A DNA stretch of 64,000 bases from Macrotis lagotis (taxonomy: Eukaryota > Chordata > Mammalia > Peramelemorphia > Peramelidae), in NCBI RefSeq assembly GCF_037893015.1, contig NC_133663.1, positions 138,204,507-138,268,506 of the forward strand, read 5' to 3'. The translations under genes were made by a program, and so were the position numbers. Under the pieces are notes generated by a model, which saw only the letters and a program-made list of their open reading frames with translations, had not been told where the DNA came from and ran no database searches. Of the stretch, positions 36,595 to 48,959 are shown piece after piece. Position 1 is the first letter of the stretch; every line of letters starts with the position of its first letter.

Positions 36595-36800
36595 AAGAAA
36601 CTTAGATCATCCACTGTATTCTGGGCATCACAGGTCTTGATGATTTTTGACTTGCCATTGGAATTTTATGACTGTGGAAGACAGAGTGAAGCTGCTAGCT
36701 GTGCAACTCTGTGTCATGGAAATCCAGTTTCACATACAAGTCAAAACATCACCCACTTATGTCATTGGTCCTCTTCAAATAGGAAGAATGAACAACAACT
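36595..36800 (+). mobile_element. RTE-type SINE body and tail, sense
   Basis: Contains GATCATCCACTGTATTCTGG, CTTGCCATTGGAATTTTATG, ACTGTGGAAGACAGAGTGAA, GTCAAAACATCACCCACTTA and TGTCATTGGTCCTCTTCAAA. It ends AGGAAGAATGAACAACAAC. This parallels the tail of the long SINE (AATGAAGGACAAACATCAT). No tRNA-like head is present, so it is 5'-truncated. Confidence 0.75.
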
Positions 36801-38085
36801 TATTAATTGACTTGTTTTTAGCCAGATCAAAATGTAAGCTCTTTGAAGGCTGGGACTAATTTTCCTTTTATTCATATATCCCAGTTCATTTAATAAATAT
36901 TTGTCAGCTGAATGATTGCTAGAATTTAAACATCAACCTAATTTCTCAAAAGTTATACCAGTAGAGCACAATTTCAGGCAGGATTTACCAAGATTTAAAT
37001 ACTTCAGATGTGAAAGGATATGTTTATATTCTGAAAACCAGGCTAGCATTGTAAAGAAGGGTTCACTAAATTAGTTGCTGTGTTATTTTTCAATTCTCAA
37101 AACTCAGTAATTGTCAGATATCTTTATCAGCATCATTATCAGCACCACCAACCATAAGCTAAACCCTGTATCATGAATTCATTTAATATGCCAATCCATG
37201 AAACACACGGACAAAAAAATAACATGTTTCTGAGTCAGACATTTCCTTCAGAAGGAAAAGAGGCATAATTATATAGAAAGAAATATTAAAAATTACTCAA
37301 CTAAAATAAATGAGCTAAATGATCAATTAATTAAAACATTTGATAAGTTCTTAGTTTGTAAAGGCATTTTGATAAGCAATTGAGATACAAATAAAAAAAG
37401 GCAGCAGTACTTTGTCGTCATGAAGCTTAGATTTTAATAAGCGAGAAAAAACATATTGAGTAGTGGTGCTGGCCAAGAAGGAATGTTTTGGTGGGGGGGG
37501 GAAGTTACAAATATGGAGGAGTCATTGGGTAGTTCATTTATTCATTCTATCTGAAAATGGTAATGTTAATCACATTGCTCTTCCCAGAGGTAAAGATGGA
37601 AAGCTGGAGGTAGATTGGGCACAAGTTAACTTCATGATGCCTACTTAAGAATGTCATGACATTGGCTGAAGCGCACCAAGTCAGGACTAGATATAGAAAA
37701 ATCTTACCAGTCAAGAGCCCAGGCTCCCAAGGCAGGAGTGAAATATAGGAAGGAGGCACTATAAATTCTTTAGTGTCAAGCTAAACTCAAAAATCTATTT
37801 TTGTTCTTTTAAGGCATATCATTTTTTTAAAAAAATTAAAGAGTATCTACCTATCTCAATTCTACAACTATTTGTTTTCCTTTGTATGTTGTATGCTCTA
37901 AGTGAGGAAAGCTATGGATTTAAAGTTAGAAGGGATAATAAAGTCCATTAAGTCCAAACTCTTGAAAATATTGGAAATAACTATATAATTAACAAATAAA
38001 AGTTATATTTTTGCAATGATCAAAAATGTTACATGTAATTGAAAATAATATATATATATATAATATATCTTTTAAATTTTTTATT
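36801..38085. other. intergenic DNA, possible L2 trace
   Basis: 37,320-37,445 reads weakly like reversed L2 3' UTR (GAGATACAAATAAAAAAAGG, GTCATGAAGCTTAGATTTTA). Two overlapping short frames (37,463-37,648 plus, 37,547-37,759 minus) show no recognised domain. Confidence 0.4.
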
Positions 38086-38176
38086 ATTTAAAGCAATGGT
38101 GTTAAGTGACTTGCTCAAGGTCACACAACTAGGCAATTTTTAAGTGTCTGAGGCTGTGCCACCTAGCTGCCCCTAG
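38086..38176 (-). mobile_element. marsupial SINE, antisense, internally deleted
   Basis: Has the 3' part (AAGCAATGGTGTTAAGTGAC, CTCAAGGTCACACAACTAGG, TAAGTGTCTGAGGC). It then jumps straight to TGTGCCACCTAGCTGCCCC, skipping the roughly 49 bp that contain TTTGAACCC and GCTCTATCC in other copies. The box-B-like element is therefore gone. Confidence 0.9.
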
Positions 38177-38880
38177 ATATCTACATCTTAAAAAGTTTTA
38201 ATTTCTGTAACTTGTAAAAGTTAATATCAATGAAGAGGAGCACTGATCCAGGCAACGTCTCCTAACAATTAGATAACACTAAATAATATATTGTTTTTGA
38301 AATGTATTACACTATTGAATGGAACAAAATAATTTCCAATTAATTGTGATACCTTTAAATTTTGTGTCAGGAAAATGAGTACTAGATTTAAATTCTACAT
38401 TAAAAGAGAAAAAGAAAAGAAAAGAAAAATTTTACATGTGTCAAAATTGATATATAAAGTGTGTTATATAAAAGTACATAAATGAGAACTGAAGAATTAG
38501 AGAAGTCAGATACAAGGCACAAAATCCTACCTGTTCAAAATCTTTCACAAGTATGGAAATGCTCCAAACAAACAATAGTAACAGAAATATCTAAAAAAAA
38601 CTGATTTTAGGTTTTTTTAAACTAAAGGAAATAAACTAAAAATAAAGAGTTTCAATTTAATGAAAAATTCAGATGAATGAAAGAGATAGGAATAAAGAGA
38701 TAAGAATAAAAATGGTAAAAAATATTCATCATAAATGAAAATTATTTTTTCAAGATATCATGAATTAAAAAAGTAAAAAAGAAGCCATGCAGAATAAATT
38801 AAAGTAATGGACATAAAAATTACTGAAGAAATAAATAGATGTATATGATTAAGAAATTTTAGACTATGTTAATGAAGTTT
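38177..38880. other. intergenic DNA, no gene seen
   Basis: A-rich, with an AAAAGAAAAGAAAAG run near 38,407-38,428. No other structure. Confidence 0.5.
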
Positions 38881-38895
38881 AAAAGTTAAGAAATA

Positions 38896-39042
38896 GGGGC
38901 AGCTAGGTGGCACAGTGGATAGAGCACTGGCCCTGGAGTCAGGAGGACTTGAGCTCAAATCCAACCTCAGCCACTTAATAAATACCTAGCTGTGTGACCT
39001 TGGGCAAGTCACTTCACCCCACTGCCTTGCAAAAAAGGAAAA
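38896..39042 (+). mobile_element. marsupial tRNA-like SINE, sense, near consensus
   Basis: The cleanest copy in the window: GGGGCAGCTAGGTGGCACAG, TGGATAGAGCACTGGCCCTG, GAGCTCAAATCCAACCTCAG, AATACCTAGCTGTGTGACCT, GGGCAAGTCACTTCACCCCA, CTGCCTTGC, then an A-rich tail. It is bounded by an exact 15-bp duplication AAAAGTTAAGAAATA (38,881-38,895 and 39,043-39,057). A recent-looking insertion compared with neighbours. Confidence 0.96.
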
Positions 39043-39057
39043 AAAAGTTAAGAAATA

Positions 39058-39589
39058 TTTATTTACAAAACAAAAGATAGTGAAAATAAGAAATCATTTT
39101 ACTTGGGAACAAAAGGACAGGAAAGCCATGGATAATAGAAAAAAATGAAAAGAAAAGGCATGGCTAGAAACATATTCTGTATCTAAGCAAATGCAAATAA
39201 AAGGTTTAGAAGATATAGTAAGGAAAGAAAAATTATAAATGTTTAGCTTCTGTGAAAACTGTGAAAAAATGAATCTGACCAATATATTTTAGGATATCTT
39301 GTCCTAAGAGATTGAAAAGTAGTATTTGTAAATCAGTAAAATTAATAAGATATTAATAGGGATAAATTCAATATTCAGAATACCCTGAACAAGTTTAATA
39401 TCAAGACTAAAATAATGAGAAAGTTTTATAAGTAGTCAAAAATAAAAAACAGGGCTTCATGAGAAAATAAATAAGTATAAATAAATAAGTATATATGTGT
39501 ATATAAACATTTCATGTATTTAGTTATTATAGAGGAAAAACAAAACAATAATTTATTTTCATTAATTGTTAAGTAATTTGGGACGAGAT
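39058..39589. other. intergenic DNA, no gene seen
   Basis: A-rich; contains an AAATAAGTATAAATAAATAAGT near-repeat around 39,467-39,492. Confidence 0.45.
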
Positions 39590-40890
39590 GCTACAGATGT
39601 GACAAGTGCTGCCTGAGTTCTGAGACCTCAAAAGCACTGAAGCTGGAGTACCCCAGGTCTCTGGAAAAATGGAAGCTGAAGGTGGAAAATCTGAGCCTAT
39701 CATGACTGTTGTGACAGTCTCCAGTTTTCACAGCATTGCAAGGATAATCTTGACAAGTACCATCTCCTGGATAGGCATCACCCTGTGAAACAGGTGCCTA
39801 AAGGTGCCATGGAGCTACATGTTCTGGGAGAGACACTCAGGGAGTAGAATCCAAGAGCGCTGTAGCATTGAGGGGCCCCTGAGATCACAGACAGTCTGGC
39901 ACAGATTCTGAATGCTGTTCTATCCAAACAAGTTTCAGAGCTGATCTGCCCAGAATCTATGTCAAGAGCTGTGGAGTCTGGTGGAAGGCACACATGGTCA
40001 TCTAAGCAATAGAAAGATCTTTCCCACTTCTAAGAATGTTATTCTGACCTCCTCCTCTTCAGTGAGGATACCTTCAAAGAAGCCCATTGGAGGAAAGAAA
40101 CAAAAACCTGGAACCAGGACTCTGGAGATCCATTGCTTCCATCCTAGAGGGCAAGCATTTTACCAAGGAGGGTGTGTGACACCAGATGGGACATGAGCTC
40201 CTAAAGAAATCCTGCTTCTGGGCACCCATAGCTGGGTAGAGTATATGTATAATGGCATCGGGACATGTTTAATGTGACCCAAACCATGTTCTTTAGAAAC
40301 ATCCTTGAGAAGCTGCAGGAAGTAGGAATGGTATGTGCTGAAGAAGAGAGCATGCATTTCTGTGCAAAGATGGATTAATTCACCTTGCCTTTCCTGATTC
40401 ATGCAAATGCTGCCTTCATCCATGTCTGTGAGTGGGGTCCTCATACCCTAGTAGGCACAACCTTCAAAAAGAACATACAGTTCAATGTGATTTGGTGTTA
40501 TATCCAACTTGATGATAACAGGAAGCTGAAGTCTTGGAACATTGCTGTCAGTGAACCTGGGGCTCAACCCCAGCTCTGAGGAGGTTTCGCTTCCCAGCAT
40601 CAGGGAAGCAGGGAAGAAGGAGAAGAGAGATGTTAGGACTTCAGGAAGGTAGATATGAGCAAAGATTGCCAAGCTAGAATGATAAAGGTGGGCAGAGGCT
40701 GTGGCTGTTCACATTGAAGCCTTGCTCTTGCAGCTACATGGAAAGTTAAGGGAGACAAATCCTGTGTGTTCAATCAATGAAATTCTTTGTTCCCCATATG
40801 GAGCACATAGTCTTGGATCTGGACTGTCCCCTCTCCTGTACCTCTGGCGCCAGGAGTACAAGTTAGAAGTCTGGGGGCTAGAAGGTTAGG
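39590..40890. other. unidentified GC-richer segment, candidate decayed retrocopy
   Basis: About 1.3 kb with clearly higher G+C than both flanks, and no match to the L1, L2, SINE or RTE text found elsewhere here. Short plus frames alternate. One near 39,669-39,788 begins MEAEGGKSEPIMTVVTVSSF. Another near 40,090-40,165 contains ERNKNLEPGLWRSIASILEG. A later one (40,385-40,579) contains FIHVCEWGPHTLVGTTFKKN. Minus frames are also present. This looks like an old intronless gene copy broken many times, but I do not recognise the protein and no poly(A) tail is obvious. A lineage-specific repeat is the alternative. Confidence 0.4.
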
Positions 40891-41595
40891 AGTTCTGAAG
40901 TCAGCAACCTATAGTTATAGACATAAAATGTTTACAATTTATAAAGACTTTTAGACTGAGTGTTAGAATTACCAGTCTTCCACTCTTCTTTTTCACTAAT
41001 CATGATGAATCATTTTATTTATAAACTCAGTAAAGGCAGAATTGTTTTTTGAATTGAATACTATCTCTAGAGCCCCAGGTTCTAGAATTTGGTTTATTTC
41101 TATCTGTGTGTCTACACAAGTCACTACTGTATTGGACTGTTGGTTTTTAAGTGTCTTCATCTTAAAGATGGTGTTGTCTCTTAACTAACTCATGTAGTTG
41201 TTGCCTATGGAATGTGAGTTTTTAATGAGTTTCTCAGAAACATTCCAGTGGTCTTATAATTTGAATTGCAGCACTTTCTGCCTCTTCAAGAGCTTTATAT
41301 CTTCCTTTGTGACAAAGTCCTTGACTCTGTTTCAGTTTGCTGGTTTGGGGCAAGGCAGAAAGTGAGCTTGGCCTGAGAAAATATGAACTAGAACACTCAT
41401 TACTAGAATTGACCAAAGGCTTTAGCAACCTTGCTGTTCCATGTCATTGGTCCTCAGTTCTGATGACTTACAACTTTCCCCTTCTGAAAGGATTTTTTGT
41501 TTTGATTGATGAGCATGAGAATGCTGCTGAAACTTGCTACTTGACCTTGGTTTTTTGGCAATGAATGCTGAGTTTCCAGGACATGTTTGATGTTG
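40891..41595. other. intergenic DNA, unassigned
   Basis: Overlapping 64- and 75-codon frames on opposite strands (41,234-41,428 and 41,337-41,564) have no recognised motif. It ends in a run of ten C just before an L1. Confidence 0.4.
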
Positions 41596-41599
41596 GATT

Positions 41600-44500
41600 C
41601 CCCCCCCCCTTTTTAATGATCACTTTGAGATACAGACCTAATAGTGGTATTGCTGGATCAAAGAGAATGTATAGTTTTATTGACCTTTGGGCATAGTTCC
41701 AAATTGCTCTCTAGAATGGTTGGATCAATTCACAACTTCACCAATAGTACATTAATGTCCTAGTTTTCTCTCAGTCACTCCAATACTTATCATTTTTCTT
41801 TTTCTTCATTTTAGCCAATCTGATGAAGTGAGGTGGTACTTAAGAATTGTTTAAGTTAGTATTTCTCTAGTCAATCATGCCTTGGTGCATTTTTTCAAAT
41901 GATTATAGATAGCATTAATTTCTTCATCTGAAAATTGCCTGTTTATATCTTTTAATCCTTTATCAATTGGAGAATTATTTGTATTCTTATAACTTGTCTC
42001 CTTTTCATATATATATATATTCTAGAAATGAATCTGATCTGAAACATTAGATGTGAACATTGTTTCCCAGTTTACTGCATTCCTTTAAATCTTTGCTGCA
42101 TTGGTTTTATTTGTGCAAAACCTTTTGAATTTAATGTTAAAATCATCCACCTTGTAATTTATTATATTCTCAGTCTTTTCTTTGGTTATAAACTTCTTAC
42201 AACTCCATAGATCTGATAGATAAACTATTCCTTGTTCTCCTAATTGGCTTAAAGTATCACTCATTATGTGTAAATCCCGTACCCATTTTGACCTTATCTT
42301 AGTATAGAGTATAAGATGTTCTATCTCTTGTTTCTGTCCCACTATTTTCCAGTTTTCCCAGTTTTTGTCTAATAGTGAGATCTTATTCCAATAGCTGGAG
42401 TCTTTGAGTTTATCGAACAGTAAATTACCCTAGTCATTACCAACATTTCTTTTGTAGCTAAGCTATTCCATGGATCTACTTCTCAATTTTTTAGCCAGCA
42501 CAAAACAGTTGTAATGACTACTATTTTATAATATAACTTTACATCTAGAAAAACTAGGCCACCTTCCTTTGAATTTGTTTTTCAGTAATTTCTTTGGTAT
42601 TCTTGATTGTTTATTCCTCCAAATGAATTTTGCTATAGTTTTTTCCTAACTCTGTAAAATAATATTTGGTAGTTTAATTGGTATGGCACTGCATAACCCA
42701 TTTAATTTAGATAAAATTGTCATTTTTATTATACTAGCTCAACCCACTCATGAACTCTTGACATTTTTCAATTATTTTGAACTGACTTTATTTCAGTAAA
42801 AAAGTGTTTTACAATTGTTTTCATATAGTTTCTGGATTTATACAGATTTCCAAGTACTTTAAATCAAGTTTCTATATATATTTCTTTCCATTGAACTTTG
42901 TGTGCAATACATACTTTGCTAAAGTTGCTAATTGTTTCAAGAAGGATTTTCTAAAGATCTAAAAGTGTACAATCAGGAAAGAGTGAGTTTTGTTTCCTTA
43001 TTCCCTAATCTACTTCCTTCAAGTTCTTTTGCTTTTCTTATTGTATTTCTAATACAATATTGAATAATAGTGGTTATAATGGACATCCTTGTTTCATTCC
43101 TGATCTTAAATATCTCTGATTTATCCTCATACCATATAATGCTTATTCATATAATATATATATAATATATAATGATATATAATGTCTTATATAGATAATG
43201 CTTATTAATTTAGGAAACTAAATTTATTTCTAAATTCACTAGTATTTTTTCTAGAAATGGATGATTTATTTTGTTAAATGATTTTTCAGCATCTACTGAA
43301 ATATTCATATGATGTAAATTATTTTTAAATGATTTAGCTGATTATGCTAAAATGTTTTCCTAATATTGAACCATTCCTGCATACTCATATTAATCCTACC
43401 TGATCATGGTGTGTTTTCCTACTGATAACTTGCTATAATCTCCTTGTTAATGCTCTATTTAAAATTTTTGCATCAATAATCATTTGATAATTTTCTTTGT
43501 CTTTTATGGCTCTGTCTGGTTTAGGTACTAACACTATGTTGATGTTGTAAAAGGGATTTGGAAATACTGCTTCACCTATTTTTTTCAGTTTTTTGCATAG
43601 AATTGGAATAAATTTTTCCTTAAATGTTTGGTAGAATTCAGTAGGTTCATCTGATCCTGGATATTTTTCCTTAGGGAGTTCATTAATGAATTGTTCAATT
43701 TCTTTTAGTGAAATAGCTTATTTAAGTATATTATTTCCTTTTCTAGTAATCTAGGCAATTTATATTTTGGTAAATATTCATCAATTTCACTGAGATTGTC
43801 AAGTTTATTGGCATACAATATACTAGAAAAATAAAAGAATAGTTCTGAATTATCTCTTTCATTTCTTCCTCATTGGTGGTGAGTTTCATTTTGGATACTG
43901 GTAATTTAGTTTTCTTTCTTTTTGTAATAAGATACACCAATAGTTTATCTATATTAATTTTCCCATAAATCAACTTTTAATTTTTTGTATTAGTTCAGTA
44001 GTTTTCTTGCTTTCAATTTTAATTTGTTCTTGGATTTTCAGAATTTCTAATTTGGTATTTAATTGGGAATTTTTCATTTGCATTTTTCCTAGTTTTTTAG
44101 TTGTATGCCCAATGTATTTATCTCCTCTTTCTATAATTTCTTTATATAAACATTTAGAGATACAAAATTTCCCCTTATAACTACTTTGTTACTGTCAGAA
44201 GCTTTGATATAATGTCTCATCATTGTCATTATGTTAGATATAAAATGATTTGCTTTTTGATTCCTTCGTTCTTTAATAGTATTATTACTTTTCAATTAAT
44301 TTTTATTTTGTCTTTCCATGACCCTTTATTACATGTAATTTTATTGCATCATTATCTGGAAAGGATACATCTAATATTTCTGCTTTTCTGCACTTGATTG
44401 TGAGAATTTGTGCCCTAATATATGGTCAATTTTTGTGTAGGCATCATGTACTACAAAATAGAAATTATGTTCCATTCTATCCCTATTCAGTTTTCTAAAG

Positions 44501-44985
44501 CTGTCTACCATGTGTAACTTTTTAAAAATTTCAGTCACTTCCTTTACTTCATTGATAATTTTGTGATTATATTTATCTAATTTAATACTATTATATTTTG
44601 CTGTCTATGTCTCCTGTAACTCCTTTACCTTCTCCTATAAGTCTCAAGATATCATACCACTTTGGAGCATATATCTTTAATATTTATTTACATTACTACA
44701 TTTTTTCCATTTGATCAATTTTACTTTTAAAGTTATTCCTTTCATCAGTCAACTTTTCATAATTCTATTACATTTCTTTTCTCCATTTCTCATTTCCATC
44801 TCTTCTTTGGATTTTAAAATCTTTTCTGGGCTCTTCCAAGAGGTCTTTTTGGATTTTGAGACCCTTTGAGACTTCACATGTAGGCATCTTTTCTGAAATG
44901 GTGGTTTTATCATCTATTGCAGAATAGTCATTGTTGATGGTTAGTACTTCTTTGGGGTGTTTTTGGTTGTTGGCCATTTTTTAAA
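41600..44985 (-). mobile_element. L1 (copy F), minus strand, internally deleted
   Basis: Starts within the ORF2 C-terminal region (AGACCTAATAGTGGTATTGC, TGGATCAAAG). It proceeds backwards through the RT (43,010-43,110) and the endonuclease, up to the IINMYAP-like region near 44,690. It then jumps into the middle of ORF1 (coiled-coil region) and ends at an ORF1 start at 44,977. The N-terminal endonuclease, the inter-ORF segment and the ORF1 C-terminal half are missing, so a deletion of more than 1 kb is inferred. The 3' UTR is also absent. Confidence 0.88.
44768..44977 (-). pseudogene. L1 ORF1 N-terminal relic (copy F)
   Basis: 69 codons beginning M-A-N-N-Q-K-H-P-K, then EVLTINNDYSAIDDKTTISE and a charged helical stretch KDLLEEPRKDFKIQRRD. 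The N-terminus differs from that of copies C and G (M-K-K), which suggests a different L1 subfamily. It is cut short by the internal deletion. Confidence 0.65.
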
Positions 44986-45262
44986 ATATTTTATTTGCTT
45001 TCCAATTAAACACAATAGTAGTTTTATTTATCATTTTTTTAAGGATTTTGAATTTTACAATTCCCCCCACCATCCCTTCCCTTCCCCCCCAAAAAATAGA
45101 AGGCAGTTTTCCATGCTATACATTGATCAAAATTGGATGTGTTGAGAGGAAAAAAAGCATATCCTTGAGGGAAAAATAAAATTATGTAGTACATAAGACA
45201 TCTTTAAAAAAATTCTAAGGGAGTAGTCCAGTCTTTGCTTTAACTACACAGTTCATTTTCTG

Positions 45263-45417
45263 TTTTTTGTTGGGTTTTTTTCCAAGGCAATGGGGTTCAG
45301 TGGCTTGACTAAGGCCATACAACTAGATAATTATTAAGTGTCTGAGGCCAGATTTGAACTCAGGTACTCCTGACTCCAAGGCCAGTGCTCTATCCAATGT
45401 GCCACCTAGTCACCCCC
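45263..45417 (-). mobile_element. marsupial SINE in the 3' UTR of L1 copy G, antisense
   Basis: Reads TTTTTTTCCAAGGCAATGGG, GCTTGACTAAGGCCATACAA, TTTGAACTCAGGTACTCCTG and ATGTGCCACCTAGTCACCCC. Exact 17-bp target-site duplication ACACAGTTCATTTTCTG at 45,246-45,262 and 45,418-45,434. It post-dates the L1. Confidence 0.96.
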
Positions 45418-45789
45418 ACACAGTTCATTTTCTGGATACAGATGGTATCCTCTGTTGCAGAAGCCCTAAATTTGTCCCTTTTTATTGCACTGATAGAATG
45501 AATAAGTCCATTAAGGCTGATCATCACCTCCATGTTGCTGTTAGGGTATACAATATTCTTCTGGTTCAACTCATCTCCCTCAGCATCAGTTAATCAAGTT
45601 TTTCCAGGCTTCTCTGAAATCCCATCACTCCTGGTTTTCAACAGAACAATAGTGTTCTATAACATATATATACCATAATTTGTTCAGCCATTCCCCAACT
45701 GATGGACATGTACTCAATTTCCAATTCTTTGCTAACACAAATAGAGCTACTATGAATATTTTTTTGTACAAGTGATGCTTTAACCCTTT

Positions 45790-46035
45790 TCATGTTTTCT
45801 TCAGGTATACCAGTATTGGTGTTCCAGGATCAAAGTGTATACATATTTTTATTGCCTTTTGGGAATAATTCCATATTGCTCTCCAGAAAAGTTGGATCAT
45901 TTCACAGCTCCAACAACAATGCAATAGTGCCCCAGATTTCCCACATCCCTTCCAACATTGTTCATTGTCATTTCCGGCCATGTTGGTCAATCTGAGAGGT
46001 GTGAGATGGTATCTCAAAGATGTTTTAATTAGCAT
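45790..46035 (-). pseudogene. L1 ORF2 C-terminal relic (copy G)
   Basis: 81 codons with GNDNEQCWKGCGKSGALLHC, SCEMIQLFWRAIWNY and HFDPGTPILVYLKK, the cysteine-rich C-terminus. A C-C-W replaces the more usual C-x-W before S-C. The next upstream frame (46,025-46,288) carries the LISKLSRELSQIFKK linker. RT text follows at 47,150-47,330 with frame breaks. Confidence 0.9.
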
Positions 46036-48708
46036 TTCTTAAATCACAAGTGATTTGGAGCAATTTTTCATATATAACTATGGTTAGCTTTGATTTCCTC
46101 ATCTGTAAATTGCCTTTGCATATCCTTTTACCATTTATCAATTGGGGAATGGCTTGTTTTTTGAAAATTTGACTCAGTTCTCTGCTTAGTTTAGAAATGA
46201 GTCCTTTGTCAGAAGTACTAGTTGTAAAAATTGTTTCCAATTTACTATATTTCATTTGATCTTGGTCACAGTGGTTTTGTTTGTGCAAAAGCTTTTTAAT
46301 TTAATGTAATCAAAATGTTCTAATTTGAAACTGCCTCCTTTACCATAGATCTGAAAGGTAAACTATTGCTTTACTGCCTAGTGTGCCTATAATATTGTCT
46401 CTTATGTCTAAACCCTGTATCTATTTTGATCTTATCTTGGTATAGGGTGTGAGGTGTTGGTCTAATTCAAGTTTCTGCCATACTAACTTCCAATTTTCCC
46501 AACAGATTTTATTTAAGAGAGAGAGCCCAGAAGCTGGATTCTTTGAGTTTATCAAACAGGAGATTACTATAATCTTTTCCTGCTCTCCTTTTTGCACATA
46601 GCCCATTGATCAACTACTCTATTTCTTAGGTAGTACTAGACACTTTTGATGACTGATGCTTTATAATATAATTTCAATTCTGGTAAGGCTAAGACACCTT
46701 CCTTTGCATTTTTTTCATTAAATCCCTGGATATTATTGACTTTTTGTTTCTCTACATGAATTTAGTTTTTTCAAGCTCCTAAAAGTAATTTTTTAGAAGT
46801 TTGATTAGTAAGGCATTAAATGAGTAGTTATTTTAGGTAGAACTGACATTTTTATAATATTAGCTTGGCCTAACCATGAGTAGTTGATATTTGCCCACTT
46901 ATTTAAATATGATTTTATTTGCACGAGAAGTGTTTATAGTTGTTTTCATAGAGTTTCTGAGTGCCTTGGAAGGTAGACCCCCAAGTATTTTATATTGTCT
47001 GAAGTTACTTTAAATGGGATTTCTCTTTATAGCTCTTGCTGCTATATCTTGCTAGTAATATATAGAAATGTAGAGGATTTGTGTGGGTTTATTTTATATC
47101 CTGCAACTTTGCTAAAGTTGCTGATTGTTTCTAGAGTTATTTAGATGATCTTTTGGTTTCTCTAAGTGTCCCATCATGTCATCTGCAAAGAGTGAGATAT
47201 TTGTCTATTCCTTGCCAATTCTAATTCTTTCAATTTCTTTTTCTTCTCTTATTAGTGAAGATAAAATTTCTAACACAATAATGCATAGTACTGCTGATAA
47301 TGAGCATCTTTGTTTCACCCCTCATCTTGTTGGGAATGCCTCTAACTTATCCAGATTGCATATAATGCTAGTTGATGGTTTCAGATAGATATTGCTGATT
47401 ATTCTAAGGAACAATCCATTTTTCCTAAGCTCTCTAGCGTTTTTAGTAGGAATGGGTGCTGTATTTTCTCAAAAGCTTTTTCAGCATCTATTGAGATAAT
47501 CAAATGATTTCTGATAGGTTTGTTATTGATATAGTCAATTATACTAACAGTTTTCCTAATACTGAACCCACCCTGGGATAAATCCTACTTGGTCATATTG
47601 TATTATCCCAGTGATAACTTGCTGTAATTGCTATGCTAAGATTTTATTTAAGATTTTTACAACCACATTCAATAGGGAAATTGGTCTATAATTTCCTTTC
47701 TCTGTTTTGACTCTTCCTGATTCAGTAAACAACATCATATTGGTGTCATAGAAGGAGTTAGCCAGTGTTCTTTCTTCACCTATTTTTGCAGAGTTTATAT
47801 AGAATTAGACCTAACTGTTCCTTAAATGTTTGACAGAGTTCACTTGTGAATCAACCTGGTCTAAGAAAATTTTAATAAAGGAATTCAAAGATGGCTAGTT
47901 GAATTTCTTTTTCTGAGATTACATTATTTAGGTATTTAATTTACTCTTCATTTTAATCTGGGCAACTTATTTTTTTTTAAATATTCATCCATTTCCCTTA
48001 GATTGCCAACTTTATTGGCATACAGTGGACAAAATAAAGCAGAATTATTACTTTAATTTCCTCTTCATTTGTAATAAGTTCACCTTTTTCATTGGTGATA
48101 ATTGCCATTTGGTTTTCTCCTTTCTTTTTTTTAAATCAAATTAAGCAAAGGTTTCTTAATTTTATTGGTTTTATCATAAAACCAACTCTGGGTTTTATTT
48201 ATTAGTTCAATTGTTTTCTTGCTTTCAATTTTATTAATTTCTCCTTTGATTTTTATAATTTCTAATGCAGCATTTAATTGGGGGGGTTTCATTACTCAAA
48301 ATTTTTTTTTAATTGCATGCTTAGTACATTGATTTCCTCTTAATTTTATTCATGAAAGCATTTAAAGATATTATATATATATTCCCTAATAACTGCCTTG
48401 GATTTATCCCGTAAGTTTTTGGTATGTTTTTTCATTATTGTGATTATCTAGGATGAAATCATTCATTCTTTCTATAATTTTCTTTTTGATCCACTCATTC
48501 TTTAAAAATGAGGTTATTTAATTTCCAATTAGTTTTAGGTCTATCTCTCCATAGACCATTATTGCCATGATTTTTATTGCATTATTACCTGAGAAGGAAA
48601 AATTCGCGATTTCTGCCTTTCTGTATTTGATTATAAAGTTTTTATGCCCTAGCACATGGTCAATTATTCTCTAAGTACAATGTACTGCAGGAAAAAAAAT
48701 ATTACTTT

Positions 48709-48959
48709 CTATCCCCATTCAATTTTCTCCAAAAGTCTATCCTGTCTAGGTATTCTAACAATTCTATTTACCTCTTTAACTTCCTTCTTGTTTATTTTAT
48801 GATTAGATTTATCTAGATATGAGAGGGGGAAGTTGAAGTCTCCTACCAGTAGAGTTTTCCTGTCTTTGTCTTCCTGGAACTCATTCAGCTTCCTCTCTAA
48901 GAATCTGAATGCTATACCACTTGGTGCATACATATTTATTATTGAAATTGTTTCATTGT
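48709..48959 (-). pseudogene. L1 ORF2 endonuclease middle part (copy G)
   Basis: Open from IINMYAPSGIAFRFLERKLN through KTLLVGDFNFPLS to KINKKEVKEVNRIV. The GDFN motif is intact. The frame is cut at 48,960 by the MAP2K1 retrocopy. The upstream half of the domain resumes at 51,316-51,610 with LNGLNSLIKCMRIAEWINIQ and LQETHLKQRD, keeping the catalytic glutamate of QETH. Confidence 0.9.
48944..48959. repeat. target-site duplication, left copy (MAP2K1 retrocopy)
   Basis: GAAATTGTTTCATTGT, repeated with one change as GAAATTGCTTCATTGT at 51,316-51,331 after the poly(A) tail. The junction ATT/GAAA resembles the L1 endonuclease preference TT/AAAA. Confidence 0.93.
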
